From Sinorhizobium terangae (lineage in GTDB: Bacteria; Pseudomonadota; Alphaproteobacteria; Rhizobiales; Rhizobiaceae): DNA of 64,000 nucleotides. The position numbers and the translations under genes were made by a program. The stretch lies in contig NZ_WITC01000113.1 in assembly GCF_009601505.1 (NCBI RefSeq), forward strand, positions 1-64,000. Reading direction: 5' to 3'. The notes below the pieces were generated by a model that was not told where the DNA came from, did no database searches, and saw only the letters and a program-made list of their open reading frames with translations. This document shows, in pieces, positions 56,800 through 64,000 of the stretch; position 1 is the first letter of the stretch; each line of letters starts with the position of its first letter.

Positions 56800-57522
56800 T
56801 CAGTGCGTCGCCGCGAGGAACTTCTGCAGTTCGGGATCCTTCGGCGCACCGAAGAGCGCTTCCGGCGGCGCGATTTCCGCCATGACGCCCTTGTGGAAGA
56901 AGGCCACCCGGTCGGAAACCTCGCGGGCGAACTTCATCTCGTGCGTGACGCAGATCATCGTCATGCCCTCGGAGGCGAGCATGCGCAGCGTATCGAGCAC
57001 TTCGCCGACGAGCTGGGGATCGAGCGCCGAGGTCACTTCGTCGAACAGCATGTATTCCGGCGACATGGCGAGCGCACGGGCGATTGCCATGCGCTGCTGC
57101 TGGCCGCCCGACATGCGGGTCGGGTAGACCGAGAGCTTCTCGCCCAGGCCGACATGGGTGAGCTGCTTGACGGCAATCTCCTCGGCCTTCTCCTTGGAAA
57201 TGCCGAGCACCTTGCGCGGCGCCAGCATGACGTTCTCGAGAACGGTCAGGTGCGGGAAGGCGTTCCACTGCTGAAAGACGATGCCAATCTTGCGGCGCAG
57301 TTTGTTGAGGTCGGTCGTCTTGGCGTGGACCTCGGTACCATCGACCAGGATGCGGCCCGCATCGATCGGCTCGAGGCCGTTGATGCAGGTGAGCAGCGTC
57401 GATTTGCCGGAGCCGGAGCCGCCGATGACCGTCACGACTTCACCCTTCTTGACGGTGAGGTCGATGCCTTTGAGAACCTCCAGCGAGCCGAAGGATTTGC
57501 GGACGTTTTGGATCTCAATCAT
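56800..57522 (-). CDS. hypQ: Polar amino acid ABC transporter ATP-binding protein (hydroxyproline importer)
   Basis: 240 residues: Walker A GGSGSGKSTL, Q-loop VFQQWNAFPHL, signature RMSGGQQQRMAIARAL, Walker B YMLFDEVTSALDP, switch CVTHEMKFAREV, the standard PAAT/GlnQ layout. ATG 57522 (MIEIQNVRKSFG) overlaps the permease stop by 8 bases. Together with the two permeases and the binding protein it forms the HypMNPQ-type importer for hydroxyproline and D-proline. Letter assignment follows S. meliloti order and is tentative. Confidence 0.85.
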   Translation of the reverse strand: MIEIQNVRKSFGSLEVLKGIDLTVKKGEVVTVIGGSGSGKSTLLTCINGLEPIDAGRILVDGTEVHAKTTDLNKLRRKIGIVFQQWNAFPHLTVLENVMLAPRKVLGISKEKAEEIAVKQLTHVGLGEKLSVYPTRMSGGQQQRMAIARALAMSPEYMLFDEVTSALDPQLVGEVLDTLRMLASEGMTMICVTHEMKFAREVSDRVAFFHKGVMAEIAPPEALFGAPKDPELQKFLAATH

Positions 57523-58165
57523 TGGACCACCGTTTTTCAAGATAACCGCCGAGCCGGGCGATTGGGAAGCTGATGAGGAAGTAGATCGCACCGCAGATCA
57601 TGAGGATGAGAAGCGGTTCCTGCAGGCGGGTGACGAGCACCTGCGAGGCGCGCAGTAGCTCGATCAGACCGAGCCAGAGCACGAGCGCGGAGTCCTTCAT
57701 GACACCGAGCGTCAGTCCGATCCAGGACGGCAGCGAAACGCGGGTGGCGAGCGGCGCCACGATATAGCGCATGTCCTGCCACCAGGTCATGCCGAGCGAC
57801 CGGGCGGCGCGCCGCGTCGTCGGCGGCACCGAGGCGATACCGCCGCGCACGATCTCGGTGCAATAGGCCGCCGTATAGAGCGACAGCACCACGCAGGACG
57901 TCGTGAACGGAGGCCAGCCGAGCTTGGCGATCGACTGGAACGCGTTGCCAAGGACGAGCTGGATCAGCAGCGGCACAGAGCGGAAGACGTCGAGCACGAA
58001 GGTGAGCGGCGCCGACCAGTAGGTGCCGAGCTGGTTACGCACGACGCCGAAGATGACACCGAGCACGGTGCCGGCCGCGACCGAGACGGCCGTGACCGCG
58101 AGCGTCATCAACGCACCCTGCGCGAGAAAGCCGAGGTCACTTATGGTGAGGGCGGTATTGAACAT
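57515..58165 (-). CDS. hypP: Polar amino acid ABC permease (hydroxyproline importer)
   Basis: 216 residues with five hydrophobic segments, starting LGFLAQGALMTLAVTAVSVA, with HisM/GlnP-type signatures (FVLDVFRSVPLLIQL; TEIVRGGIASVP) and the ATPase-docking region RRAARSLGMTWWQDMRYIVA. It pairs with the neighbouring permease 12 bases upstream. Confidence 0.85.
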   Translation of the reverse strand: MFNTALTISDLGFLAQGALMTLAVTAVSVAAGTVLGVIFGVVRNQLGTYWSAPLTFVLDVFRSVPLLIQLVLGNAFQSIAKLGWPPFTTSCVVLSLYTAAYCTEIVRGGIASVPPTTRRAARSLGMTWWQDMRYIVAPLATRVSLPSWIGLTLGVMKDSALVLWLGLIELLRASQVLVTRLQEPLLILMICGAIYFLISFPIARLGGYLEKRWSND

Positions 58166-58177
58166 CTCTCACCTTTC

Positions 58178-58843
58178 TCAGTAGCGGAACATGCGCGAGG
58201 CGAGCGCGCGCGCCGCCAGCGTCACGGCCTTGGCGATGACATAGTAGATCACGGCAGCAAGGGCGAAGAATTCGAATGTGCGGAACGACCGCGCGTTCAG
58301 CTCCTGGGTGACACCGGCGAGATCGGAATTCATGCCGACGGTGACGCCGAGCGACGTCATCAGGATCGCCCAGACCATCTGGTTGGTGACGGGCAGGAAT
58401 GCAACGCGCAGCATCTGCGGCAGGACGATGTAGCGGAAGGCCTGCACCGGGGTCATCCCGAGCGAGCGACTGGCGCGCGTCTGGGTGTCCGGAATGGCTT
58501 TCAGCGCACCGCGGAAGTTCTCGGCAAGGTAGCCGGCATTGTTGAAGGCGATCCCGACGAGCAGCGCCGTATAGGGGCTGAGATGGATGCCGAAATTGCC
58601 GAGGCCGAAATGGGCCATGTAGATCTGGAACAGTGCCGGGGTGTTGCGGGCGATCTCGACCCAGGCGGTGGCAAAGCCACCGAGTACGCGGTTCCCGGAC
58701 AGGCGGCAGGCCGTCAGCGCGAGCGCCAGTGCCAGGCCGATGGCCATCGACAGCAGCGCCACCTGCAAGGTGATCAGCGCTCCGTCGAGCATCTGCGGCA
58801 GGGCCTTCAGCGCCTGGTTCCAATGGAAGGTATAACTGAACAT
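58178..58843 (-). CDS. hypN: Polar amino acid ABC permease (hydroxyproline importer)
   Basis: 221 residues, five hydrophobic segments, HisQ/GlnP-like: MLDGALITLQVALLSMAIGL, WVEIARNTPALFQIYMAHFG and the docking segment TRASRSLGMTPVQAFRYIVL. It is the second channel subunit of the importer. It is separated from the binding-protein gene by 173 bases that hold a full RIME-like repeat. Confidence 0.85.
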   Translation of the reverse strand: MFSYTFHWNQALKALPQMLDGALITLQVALLSMAIGLALALALTACRLSGNRVLGGFATAWVEIARNTPALFQIYMAHFGLGNFGIHLSPYTALLVGIAFNNAGYLAENFRGALKAIPDTQTRASRSLGMTPVQAFRYIVLPQMLRVAFLPVTNQMVWAILMTSLGVTVGMNSDLAGVTQELNARSFRTFEFFALAAVIYYVIAKAVTLAARALASRMFRY

Positions 58844-58882
58844 TTTCGTCTCGCCTTTTCGGAAACGAATAGCGGCGCGAGG

Positions 58883-58985
58883 CTACAGCGCCGCGCGTCT
58901 TATGAGACGCGCAAAGGACGCTGTAGCACTTTGAATTGCTGCATGTTTTTTCCTTAAATCGGCTACGATTCAAGGAACCATGCAG
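58883..58985. repeat. Full-length RIME-like repeat inside the hyp operon
   Basis: The best copy in the window. Hairpin one: CTACAGCG (starting 58883) pairs with CGCTGTAG (ending 58926) around a GCGCGTCT/AGACGCGC core. Hairpin two: CTGCATG (58939-58945) pairs with CATGCAG (58979-58985). It lies between the binding-protein and first permease genes and would be transcribed. Confidence 0.8.
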
Positions 58986-59016
58986 CAGGCCTCGCGCCGC
59001 CAGAGAAGCGGCTAGA

Positions 59017-59823
59017 TCAGCGATAAACGCCGTTGACCGTCAGCTCCGGCACCTCGCCGCCAACCCACTTTTCGTAGAGTTCCTTGTAGCGGCCAGTGCG
59101 AACCTGCTGATTGATGAACAGGTTGAGGTAGTTGATCAGGCCGTATTCTTCACGGTTGGTGAAGAGCGCCACATAATCGGTATCGAACGGCGCCTTGCCG
59201 ACCACGGAGATGCCCGGGAACTTTCCGGTCTTCACATTGGCCTGCGCCACCGTCGAGGTGGAGACCGTTGCATCGATCTGCCCCTGGCTCAGCGCCAGGA
59301 AGACATCAGCCTGCGTCTGGTACGGACGGAACTCACCGGCGCCCCACGCCTTGACCTGGTTTTCCAGCGCGATCGCTTCGAATGTGCCTGCCGTCGCACC
59401 GACGACCTTGCCCTTCATGTCTTCGAAGGACTTGATGCCCGACTTGTCGTTGGCGGTGACGGCCATTTCGAAGGCAAAGTACGGCATCGTCATGCCGACG
59501 GTCTTGGCCCGCTCCAGCGTGTCCGAGGTCGAGGCAACGCCGACGTCGACACGGTCGGACATGAGAGCGGGGATTCGGTCCGGGAACGGGGTTTCCACGA
59601 TCTCTGCCGTTACGCCGAGTGCCTTGGCAAGGTCGTTGCAGTAGTCGACGTCGAAGCCGATCGGATTGTTGTTCTCGTCGCGAGAACCCATCGGCGGGAA
59701 GTCGAGCACAACTGCACAGCGCAGGGTCCCCGAGCCAATGATGTCGTCAAGTTTGTCGGCATGGGCCGGGCTGGTCAAAGCTGTGGCCGCAACGAGGCCG
59801 AACGCAAGCACCGAGGTCTTCAT
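59017..59823 (-). CDS. hypM: Polar amino acid ABC substrate-binding protein (hydroxyproline/D-proline)
   Basis: 268 residues. The signal peptide MKTSVLAFGLVAATALTS is cleaved after AHA. The mature fold is SBP_bac_3: GTLRCAVVLDFPPMGSRDEN, PIGFDVDYCNDLAKALGV and GATAGTFEAIALENQ. GGGAGAG precedes ATG 59823; the frame is open further, to 59949. It is first in the hypMNPQ-hypO-acnX-prpF operon, and its promoter region carries the shared TTGTAT motif. Confidence 0.87.
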   Translation of the reverse strand: MKTSVLAFGLVAATALTSPAHADKLDDIIGSGTLRCAVVLDFPPMGSRDENNNPIGFDVDYCNDLAKALGVTAEIVETPFPDRIPALMSDRVDVGVASTSDTLERAKTVGMTMPYFAFEMAVTANDKSGIKSFEDMKGKVVGATAGTFEAIALENQVKAWGAGEFRPYQTQADVFLALSQGQIDATVSTSTVAQANVKTGKFPGISVVGKAPFDTDYVALFTNREEYGLINYLNLFINQQVRTGRYKELYEKWVGGEVPELTVNGVYR

Positions 59824-59903
59824 TATCTCTCTCTCCCTGGAATGGTGTGCCGTCTTACGGCGGCGCACTATTCCGCATTGGAGAGCACAAATCAATTGTA
59901 AAA

Positions 59904-59920
59904 ATACAAGAAAAATACAA
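59904..59920 (-). promoter_or_regulatory. TTGTAT-N5-TTGTAT repeat upstream of hypM
   Basis: On the plus strand, ATACAA (59904-59909), GAAAA, ATACAA (59915-59920). Read toward hypM it is TTGTAT-N5-TTGTAT, 11 bases apart (one helical turn), 81 bases before the hypM start. The same spacing recurs at 61598 and 63906. Probable site for a GntR-type HypR regulator. Confidence 0.6.
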
Positions 59921-59955
59921 AAAGTATATAGCCTGGCATCCAGATGCAATTAAAG

Positions 59956-59981
59956 GGAGCTTTCCCTTGTGGAAAAGCTCC
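59956..59981 (-). terminator. Hairpin terminator downstream of hypH
   Basis: GGAGCTTT (59956-59963) pairs with AAAGCTCC (59974-59981), flanked by AAAG and CTTTTATT. With T-rich sequence on both outer sides it can act on either strand. It lies 25 bases past the hypH stop and so isolates hypH from the hypM promoter. Confidence 0.7.
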
Positions 59982-60006
59982 TTTTATTGCTTGCGCGCCG
60001 TTTGGA

Positions 60007-61524
60007 TCAGCCGAGGAAGTCCTCCGGCAGCAGGCCTTCCGGCATGTTTTGGTAGGCCACCGGACGCAGGAAACGTCGAATCGACAGAGTGCCGACGCTG
60101 GTTGCCCCGAAGTTGGTCGAGGCCGGATAGGGTCCGCCGTGCACCATCGAATCGACCACTTCGACCCCGGTCGGGAAGCCGTTGACCAGCACCCGCCCCG
60201 CCTTGCGCTCAAGCACCGGGCGCAGGCGCCGGGCCGCGTCCAGGTCAGCGGAATCCATGTGGATGGTCGCGGTCAGCTGTCCCTCGAAACCGCGCGCGAG
60301 TTGCTCCATCTCGTCGAGCGAGCCCACCCGGACCACGAGACCGAGCGGTCCGAAGACCTCCTCGCCGAGCGCATGATCCGAGAGGAACCGCGCGCCGGTC
60401 GTCTCGAAAAGGTTGGGCGATGCGGCACGACCGGAGGACTGAGTGACGAGTAGCGGCTTGACGGCGTTTCGGCTTGCGAAGCGCGCCTGCCCGTCCTGAT
60501 AGGCCTTCGCGATGCCGTCGGTGAGCATCGTCTGCGGCGCGACCTTGGCGAGCGCCTCTACGGCGGCTGTCGTGAAGCGGTTCGCGGCAGCACCATCGAC
60601 GACCACGGCAATACCGGGATTGGTGCAGAACTGGCCGGCGCCCATGGTCAGCGAGCCGGCCCAGCCTTGGCCGAGCGTCTCCGCCCGGGCGTTCAGCGCT
60701 TCCGGCAGCAGGAACATCGGGTTGACCGAGCCGAGTTCGCCGAAGAACGGGATCGGCTCGGGCCGCGCCGCGCAGAGGTCGAAGAGCGCACGGCCGCCAG
60801 CCAGCGAACCGGTGAAGCCGACGGCCTTGATCAGTGGGTGCTGCACCAGGCCGTGGCCGACTTCGCGGCTGCCGCCCTGGATCAGCGAGAACACGCCGGG
60901 ATGAACGCCGGTCGTGCGGATCGCCGCCTCGATGGCTTGGGCGACGATTTCACCGGTGCCCGGATGCGCCGAATGGCCCTTCACGACCACGGGGCAGCCT
61001 GCGGCAAGCGCCGCGGCGGTGTCGCCGCCGGCTGTCGAGAATGCGAGCGGGAAGTTCGAGGCGCCGAAGACGGCGACCGGACCGATGGGCCGCTGGATGA
61101 GCCGGATCTCCGGACGCGGCGCCGGCTGGCGGTCCGGCATCGCCGCGTCGAAGCGGCGGTCCAGGTGCTCGCCCTTTTCGATGTGGTCGGCAAACAACCG
61201 CAATTGCCCGGTGGTGCGTCCCCGTTCACCCTGCAGACGAGCCTCGGGCAGGCCGGTCTCCTGGCTGCCGATCTCGGTGATGGCATCGGCGCGGGCTTCG
61301 ATCTCATCGGCAATGGCGCGCAGGAAGGCCGCGCGCTCCGCCCTCAAGGAATAGCCGAAGCTCCAGAAGGCTTCCTCGGCCGCCTCGCAGGCCCGGTTCA
61401 CCATTTCGACGGTGCCAACGGCAAAGTGATGCACCGGGCCGTGGGCCGGGGCGGAGGCGAAGGTGCCCGCCCCCTCGAGCCATTCGCCGGCGACGAGGTG
61501 TTTTCCTTTTGGGGTAAAGGCCAT
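60007..61524 (-). CDS. hypH: Alpha-ketoglutaric semialdehyde dehydrogenase
   Basis: 505 residues, aldehyde dehydrogenase superfamily, KGSA branch. Asparagine of the oxyanion hole is in FGASNFPLAF, the general-base glutamate in FFGELGSVNP and the nucleophile cysteine in GAGQFCTNPG. It oxidises alpha-ketoglutaric semialdehyde to 2-oxoglutarate, the last step of 4-hydroxyproline breakdown. AAGGAA precedes ATG 61524. It is divergent from hypS across 134 bases that contain a TTGTAT-type operator candidate. Confidence 0.9.
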   Translation of the reverse strand: MAFTPKGKHLVAGEWLEGAGTFASAPAHGPVHHFAVGTVEMVNRACEAAEEAFWSFGYSLRAERAAFLRAIADEIEARADAITEIGSQETGLPEARLQGERGRTTGQLRLFADHIEKGEHLDRRFDAAMPDRQPAPRPEIRLIQRPIGPVAVFGASNFPLAFSTAGGDTAAALAAGCPVVVKGHSAHPGTGEIVAQAIEAAIRTTGVHPGVFSLIQGGSREVGHGLVQHPLIKAVGFTGSLAGGRALFDLCAARPEPIPFFGELGSVNPMFLLPEALNARAETLGQGWAGSLTMGAGQFCTNPGIAVVVDGAAANRFTTAAVEALAKVAPQTMLTDGIAKAYQDGQARFASRNAVKPLLVTQSSGRAASPNLFETTGARFLSDHALGEEVFGPLGLVVRVGSLDEMEQLARGFEGQLTATIHMDSADLDAARRLRPVLERKAGRVLVNGFPTGVEVVDSMVHGGPYPASTNFGATSVGTLSIRRFLRPVAYQNMPEGLLPEDFLG

Positions 61525-61597
61525 CTGACGTTCCTTTCTCAGAAAATCGGGTGCTTCGCAAAGATCAACCCGCGAACGAATTGCAGCTGTCGAAACC

Positions 61598-61614
61598 TTG
61601 TATACTGTTTGTAT
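61598..61614. promoter_or_regulatory. TTGTAT-N5-TTGTAT repeat between hypH and hypS
   Basis: TTGTAT (61598-61603), ACTGT, TTGTAT (61609-61614), both exact and 11 bases apart. It sits 74 bases upstream of hypH and 45 bases upstream of hypS in the shared divergent promoter region. Its right flank, TTGTATGCATG, is itself partly symmetric. Probable HypR site. Confidence 0.6.
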
Positions 61615-61658
61615 GCATGATATCAACCGCCGCCGGCGTAGCGACAAGAGGCAATATC

Positions 61659-62696
61659 ATGAGCGAGACCACAACCCTTTCGATCAGTGTACTGCACGAG
61701 CGCGTCGAGGCGATCTTCCGCAGGGCGGGGCTCAACAGCGTTCAGGCCGGGGCGCTCGCTCGCGTGATCGTCGCCGGTGAGCGCGATGCCTGCAAATCGC
61801 ACGGTATCTATCGCATCGAAGGGGCTCTGCGGACAGTGAAGGCGGGCAAAGTGAAGCCGGAAGCTGTGCCGGAGCTGGAAAAGCATGAGGGCTCCGCCAT
61901 TGTCAAGGTGAACGCCAAGGGCGGCTTCGCCAATCCGGCCTTCGAACTCGGCCTGCCGGTGCTGGCCGAACGTGCCCGGGCGCTCGGCCTCGCCGCACTC
62001 GTCATCAATGATTGCACGCATTTCTCGGCGCTTTGGCCCGAAGTCGAAGGACTGACGGGAGAAGGACTAGCCGGCCTCGTCATGTGCCCGAGCTATGCGA
62101 CCGTGGCACCCACCGGCGGCAACAAACCGCTGCTCGGCACCAATCCCTTCGCCTTCGGCTGGCCGCGCGAAGGCAAGCCGCCCTATGTCTTCGACTTCGC
62201 GACCTCGGTTGCAGCGCGCGGCGAGATCGAGTTGCACCGGCGGGCGGGCAAGCCCTTGCCCGAAGGTTGGGCGATCGATGCGGAAGGCAAGCCGACGACC
62301 GATCCTGATGCGGCGCTCGCCGGCGCCATGTTGCCGTTCGGCGGCCACAAGGGCTCGGCGATCGGAACGATGATCGAGCTTCTCGCAGGCATCATGATCG
62401 GCGACCTGACGAGCCCCGAAGTGCTCGACTACCTCGGCACGACCACCTTGGCACCGTTCCACGGCGAACTCATCGTCGCCTTCTCGCCGGAGGCCTTCGC
62501 GGCCGGGCGGCCGGGCAATCCCTTTGCACGCGCGGAGGTTCTGTTCGAGGCGATCGCCGGCCAGGGGGCCCGCCTCCCCTCGCAGCGGCGCTTCGCGGCG
62601 CGCGCCACGTCCGAGGCAGAGGGCGTCGTCCTGACACAGGCCGAGATCGACCAGCTCGACCGACTCCTCGCCCTTGGACTGGACGCCGTCGCGTAA
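61659..62696 (+). CDS. hypS: Delta1-pyrroline-2-carboxylate reductase (malate/L-lactate dehydrogenase family)
   Basis: 345 residues, LDH2/MDG family with its own NAD(P) fold: HERVEAIFRRAGLNSVQAGA, R..CKSHGIYRIEG, the catalytic histidine in INDCTHFSALWPEVE, NPFAFGWPREGKPPYVFDFA and LPFGGHKGSAIGTMIELLAG. In S. meliloti HypS reduces pyrroline-2-carboxylate to L-proline with NADPH. Here it would also collect the product of the two 3-hydroxyproline dehydratases. AGAGG precedes ATG 61659; the frame is open to 61551. Confidence 0.88.
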   Translation: MSETTTLSISVLHERVEAIFRRAGLNSVQAGALARVIVAGERDACKSHGIYRIEGALRTVKAGKVKPEAVPELEKHEGSAIVKVNAKGGFANPAFELGLPVLAERARALGLAALVINDCTHFSALWPEVEGLTGEGLAGLVMCPSYATVAPTGGNKPLLGTNPFAFGWPREGKPPYVFDFATSVAARGEIELHRRAGKPLPEGWAIDAEGKPTTDPDAALAGAMLPFGGHKGSAIGTMIELLAGIMIGDLTSPEVLDYLGTTTLAPFHGELIVAFSPEAFAAGRPGNPFARAEVLFEAIAGQGARLPSQRRFAARATSEAEGVVLTQAEIDQLDRLLALGLDAVA

Positions 62697-62714
62697 GATA
62701 ATGCGTCTGCACGT

Positions 62715-62776
62715 CTACTGCGGGGCGCGTCCATCGGACGCGTAAAGGTCGCTGTGGCATTTTGAATTGCTGCACG
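62715..62776. repeat. RIME-like repeat, partial
   Basis: CTACTGCG..GGGCGCGTCC-ATC-GGACGCG, then CGCTGTGG and the TTTGAATTGCTGCA linker; the second hairpin is cut short. It lies between the convergent hypS and hypD genes, just before a strong terminator. Confidence 0.65.
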
Positions 62777-62807
62777 ATGATCGATTTCGAAATCGAAGCC
62801 ACCAACG

Positions 62808-62840
62808 AGAAGGCCCTCCGATTGGAGGGCCTTCTGTTTT
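62808..62840 (+). terminator. Strong intrinsic terminator of hypS
   Basis: A 12-base-pair perfect stem: AGAAGGCCCTCC (62808-62819) with GGAGGGCCTTCT (62824-62835), loop GATT, followed by GTTTT. It is well placed 111 bases after the hypS stop and 18 bases before the end of the convergent hypD gene. On the minus strand the tail is weaker. Confidence 0.88.
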
Positions 62841-62857
62841 GAGGGCCGATGCGGCGA

Positions 62858-63820
62858 TCAGGCTTTGTACTTCTGTACGGCGCCCGGAAGCTTGCACCAC
62901 TCGGCGTACCAGGTGTTGAAGAGCTTGAACTGGGCTTCGACATAGCCACGCTGGCTTTCCGACAGCACGTCGGTCTCGTTGAAGTGCAGCGTGTATTCCT
63001 TGTCGCCCTTCAGCACCATCATGTGCTTGAAGTAGAGAACCAGATCCGGGCCTTCATCGAAGGAGGAAAGCACGGCGAGCGCCTGCTCCAGTTCCAGCGC
63101 CCGCTGGCGTGCGTCGACGTCGCCCTCGGCGGCTGCCTGAGACAGGTTGCACAGATGGATGACTTCTTTCGGCAGCACGCAGCCGATGCCGGTGATCGCG
63201 CCGGTTGCACCGCAGTTGACGAAGCCGTGGAACACGGCGGTGTCGACCCCGATCATCAGCGAGACGCCGTCGTCACGGCTGGTAATGTTCTCGGCCGCAT
63301 AGCGCATGTCGGCGGCGCCGCCGAATTCCTTGAACCCGACGAGGTTCGGATGCTCGGCGCGCAGTGCGAAGAACAGGTCGGCGCGGGTGGCGAAGCCATA
63401 ATAGGGGCTGTTATAGATGACCGCCGGTAGATCCGGAGCAGCCGAGAGAATGGCCTTGAAGTGGTTCTTCTGCGCGGCGACAACCGTGCCGCGCGAAAGC
63501 ACGCGCGGGATGACCATCAGGCCCTTCGCACCAACCTTCTGGGCGTGGGCCGCATGAGCAACAGCCGAAGCGGTGTTGACGGCGCCCGTGCCGACAATGA
63601 CCGGGATGCCGGCTTTGACCAGACGCTCGACGCCTTCCATCCGTTGTGCGTCCGTCAGGAGCGGCCAGTCACCCATCGAGCCACAATAGACGACGGCGGA
63701 CATGCCTTGGCCGATCAGCTCCTTGCCCTTGCGCACGAGCGCGTCGAAATCCGGGGTGCGGTCGTCCTTGCAGGGGGTCATCAGCGCAGGGATGACGCCG
63801 GAGAAAATCTTCGCCTTCAT
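62858..63820 (-). CDS. hypD: Pyrroline-4-hydroxy-2-carboxylate deaminase (DapA/NAL family)
   Basis: 320 residues, N-acetylneuraminate lyase/dihydrodipicolinate synthase superfamily: GVIPALMTPCKDDRTPDFDA, GSMGDWPLLT, the tyrosine in VIYNSPYYGFATR and the Schiff-base lysine K164 in LVGFKEFGG. It deaminates and dehydrates pyrroline-4-hydroxy-2-carboxylate to alpha-ketoglutaric semialdehyde for HypH. AGAGGAG precedes the ATG. Its upstream region carries a large palindromic operator candidate. Whether it is co-transcribed with the gene entering from the right edge is unclear. Confidence 0.9.
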   Translation of the reverse strand: MKAKIFSGVIPALMTPCKDDRTPDFDALVRKGKELIGQGMSAVVYCGSMGDWPLLTDAQRMEGVERLVKAGIPVIVGTGAVNTASAVAHAAHAQKVGAKGLMVIPRVLSRGTVVAAQKNHFKAILSAAPDLPAVIYNSPYYGFATRADLFFALRAEHPNLVGFKEFGGAADMRYAAENITSRDDGVSLMIGVDTAVFHGFVNCGATGAITGIGCVLPKEVIHLCNLSQAAAEGDVDARQRALELEQALAVLSSFDEGPDLVLYFKHMMVLKGDKEYTLHFNETDVLSESQRGYVEAQFKLFNTWYAEWCKLPGAVQKYKA

Positions 63821-63905
63821 TTGAAACTCCTCTTGGCTTGTCTCGCTGGCACCGGCGAGCCTACGGGCTCCGCTTCCGTGCCTTCGAAACTGACAATAGC
63901 GTCTT

Positions 63906-63937
63906 GTATTTTATTTGTCGACAAGAAACATACAAGG
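63906..63937. promoter_or_regulatory. 32-bp palindrome of TTGTAT/TTGTC half-sites upstream of hypD
   Basis: TTGTAT (63906-63911), five bases, TTGTCGACAA (63917-63926), five bases, ATACAA (63932-63937). All half-sites are 11 bases apart and the whole is symmetric about the CG. It lies 86-117 bases before hypD and 6 bases past the stop of the next gene. Likely a double-dimer operator for HypR. Confidence 0.65.
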
Positions 63938-63942
63938 CCACT

Positions 63943-64000
63943 ACAGGGCGATGTCGAGCTTGTTGGTTCGGGTGAACAGCTTCTGCACCTGTTCGACGAT
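63943..64000 (-). CDS. C-terminal end of a protein running off the window, possibly HypR
   Basis: Only the last 19 codons are visible, ending VQKLFTRTNKLDIAL and TAG. Mixed charged/hydrophobic helix-like composition and rhizobial codon use support a real gene. By cluster synteny it could be the GntR-type hyp regulator or another hyp gene, but too little is visible to identify it. Confidence 0.5.

Noticed and set aside
1..64000. CRISPR arrays, insertion sequences, prophage or tRNA-linked islands
   Set aside because: No regularly spaced direct repeats, transposase, integrase or tRNA gene was seen; the repeats present are short dispersed palindromes.

Overview
The window is GC-rich DNA from an alphaproteobacterium, most likely a Sinorhizobium/Ensifer-type rhizobium. 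The pointers are a hyp (hydroxyproline) cluster laid out as in S. meliloti, a coxMNOP-type oxidase operon, many catabolic operons each with its own ABC importer and GntR/LacI/AraC regulator, and about eight copies of a two-palindrome intergenic repeat resembling the rhizobial RIME element. There is no tRNA, rRNA, CRISPR array, insertion sequence, phage gene or nod/nif/fix gene. The content looks like a catabolic, accessory-rich part of the chromosome or a chromid.

Layout: 0.2-3.7 kb, glutamine-synthetase-like ligase plus FAD oxidase (gamma-glutamylated amine catabolism) and a divergent GntR regulator. 3.8-6.4 kb, two HD-domain hydrolase paralogues (one frameshifted) and a GlxA-type regulator. 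6.4-13 kb, GntR regulator, trans-sulfuration-type PLP enzyme and a sugar-type ABC importer. 13.2-18.2 kb, cytochrome c and a complete alternative aa3-type oxidase. 18.2-23.7 kb, broken serine hydrolase, repeat cluster, glutathione synthetase, START-like protein, nucleotide cyclase and LLM flavoprotein. 23.8-31 kb, ribitol operon (ribulokinase, ribitol dehydrogenase, ABC importer) with a divergent LacI-type regulator and a strong operator candidate. 31-33.5 kb, a three-gene SxtI/SxtJ/SxtK-like carbamoyltransferase module. 34.2-36.5 kb, NarL-type two-component pair.

37.5-50.2 kb is the most unusual part. It carries a 991-residue fusion of a class V aminotransferase and a D-2-hydroxyacid dehydrogenase, two GlxA-family regulators, a BCCT transporter, a serine-cycle set (serine-glyoxylate aminotransferase, malyl-CoA lyase, both malate-CoA ligase subunits) and an orphan LuxR regulator with a degenerate receiver. 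A Cdc48/VAT-like double AAA ATPase follows at 50.5-52.7 kb.

52.7-64 kb is the hydroxyproline region: hypMNPQ importer, hypO, hypD, hypH and hypS, plus an aconitase-X enzyme and a PrpF enzyme whose two catalytic cysteine positions are Ser and Thr. These predict dehydration of cis-3- and trans-3-hydroxyproline to pyrroline-2-carboxylate, which HypS would reduce to proline, alongside the 4-hydroxyproline/D-proline route. The same 11-bp-phased TTGTAT motif lies in three hyp promoter regions.

Two genes (HD hydrolase at 3.8 kb, serine hydrolase at 18.3 kb) each lack a single base; mutation and sequencing error cannot be told apart from the sequence alone.
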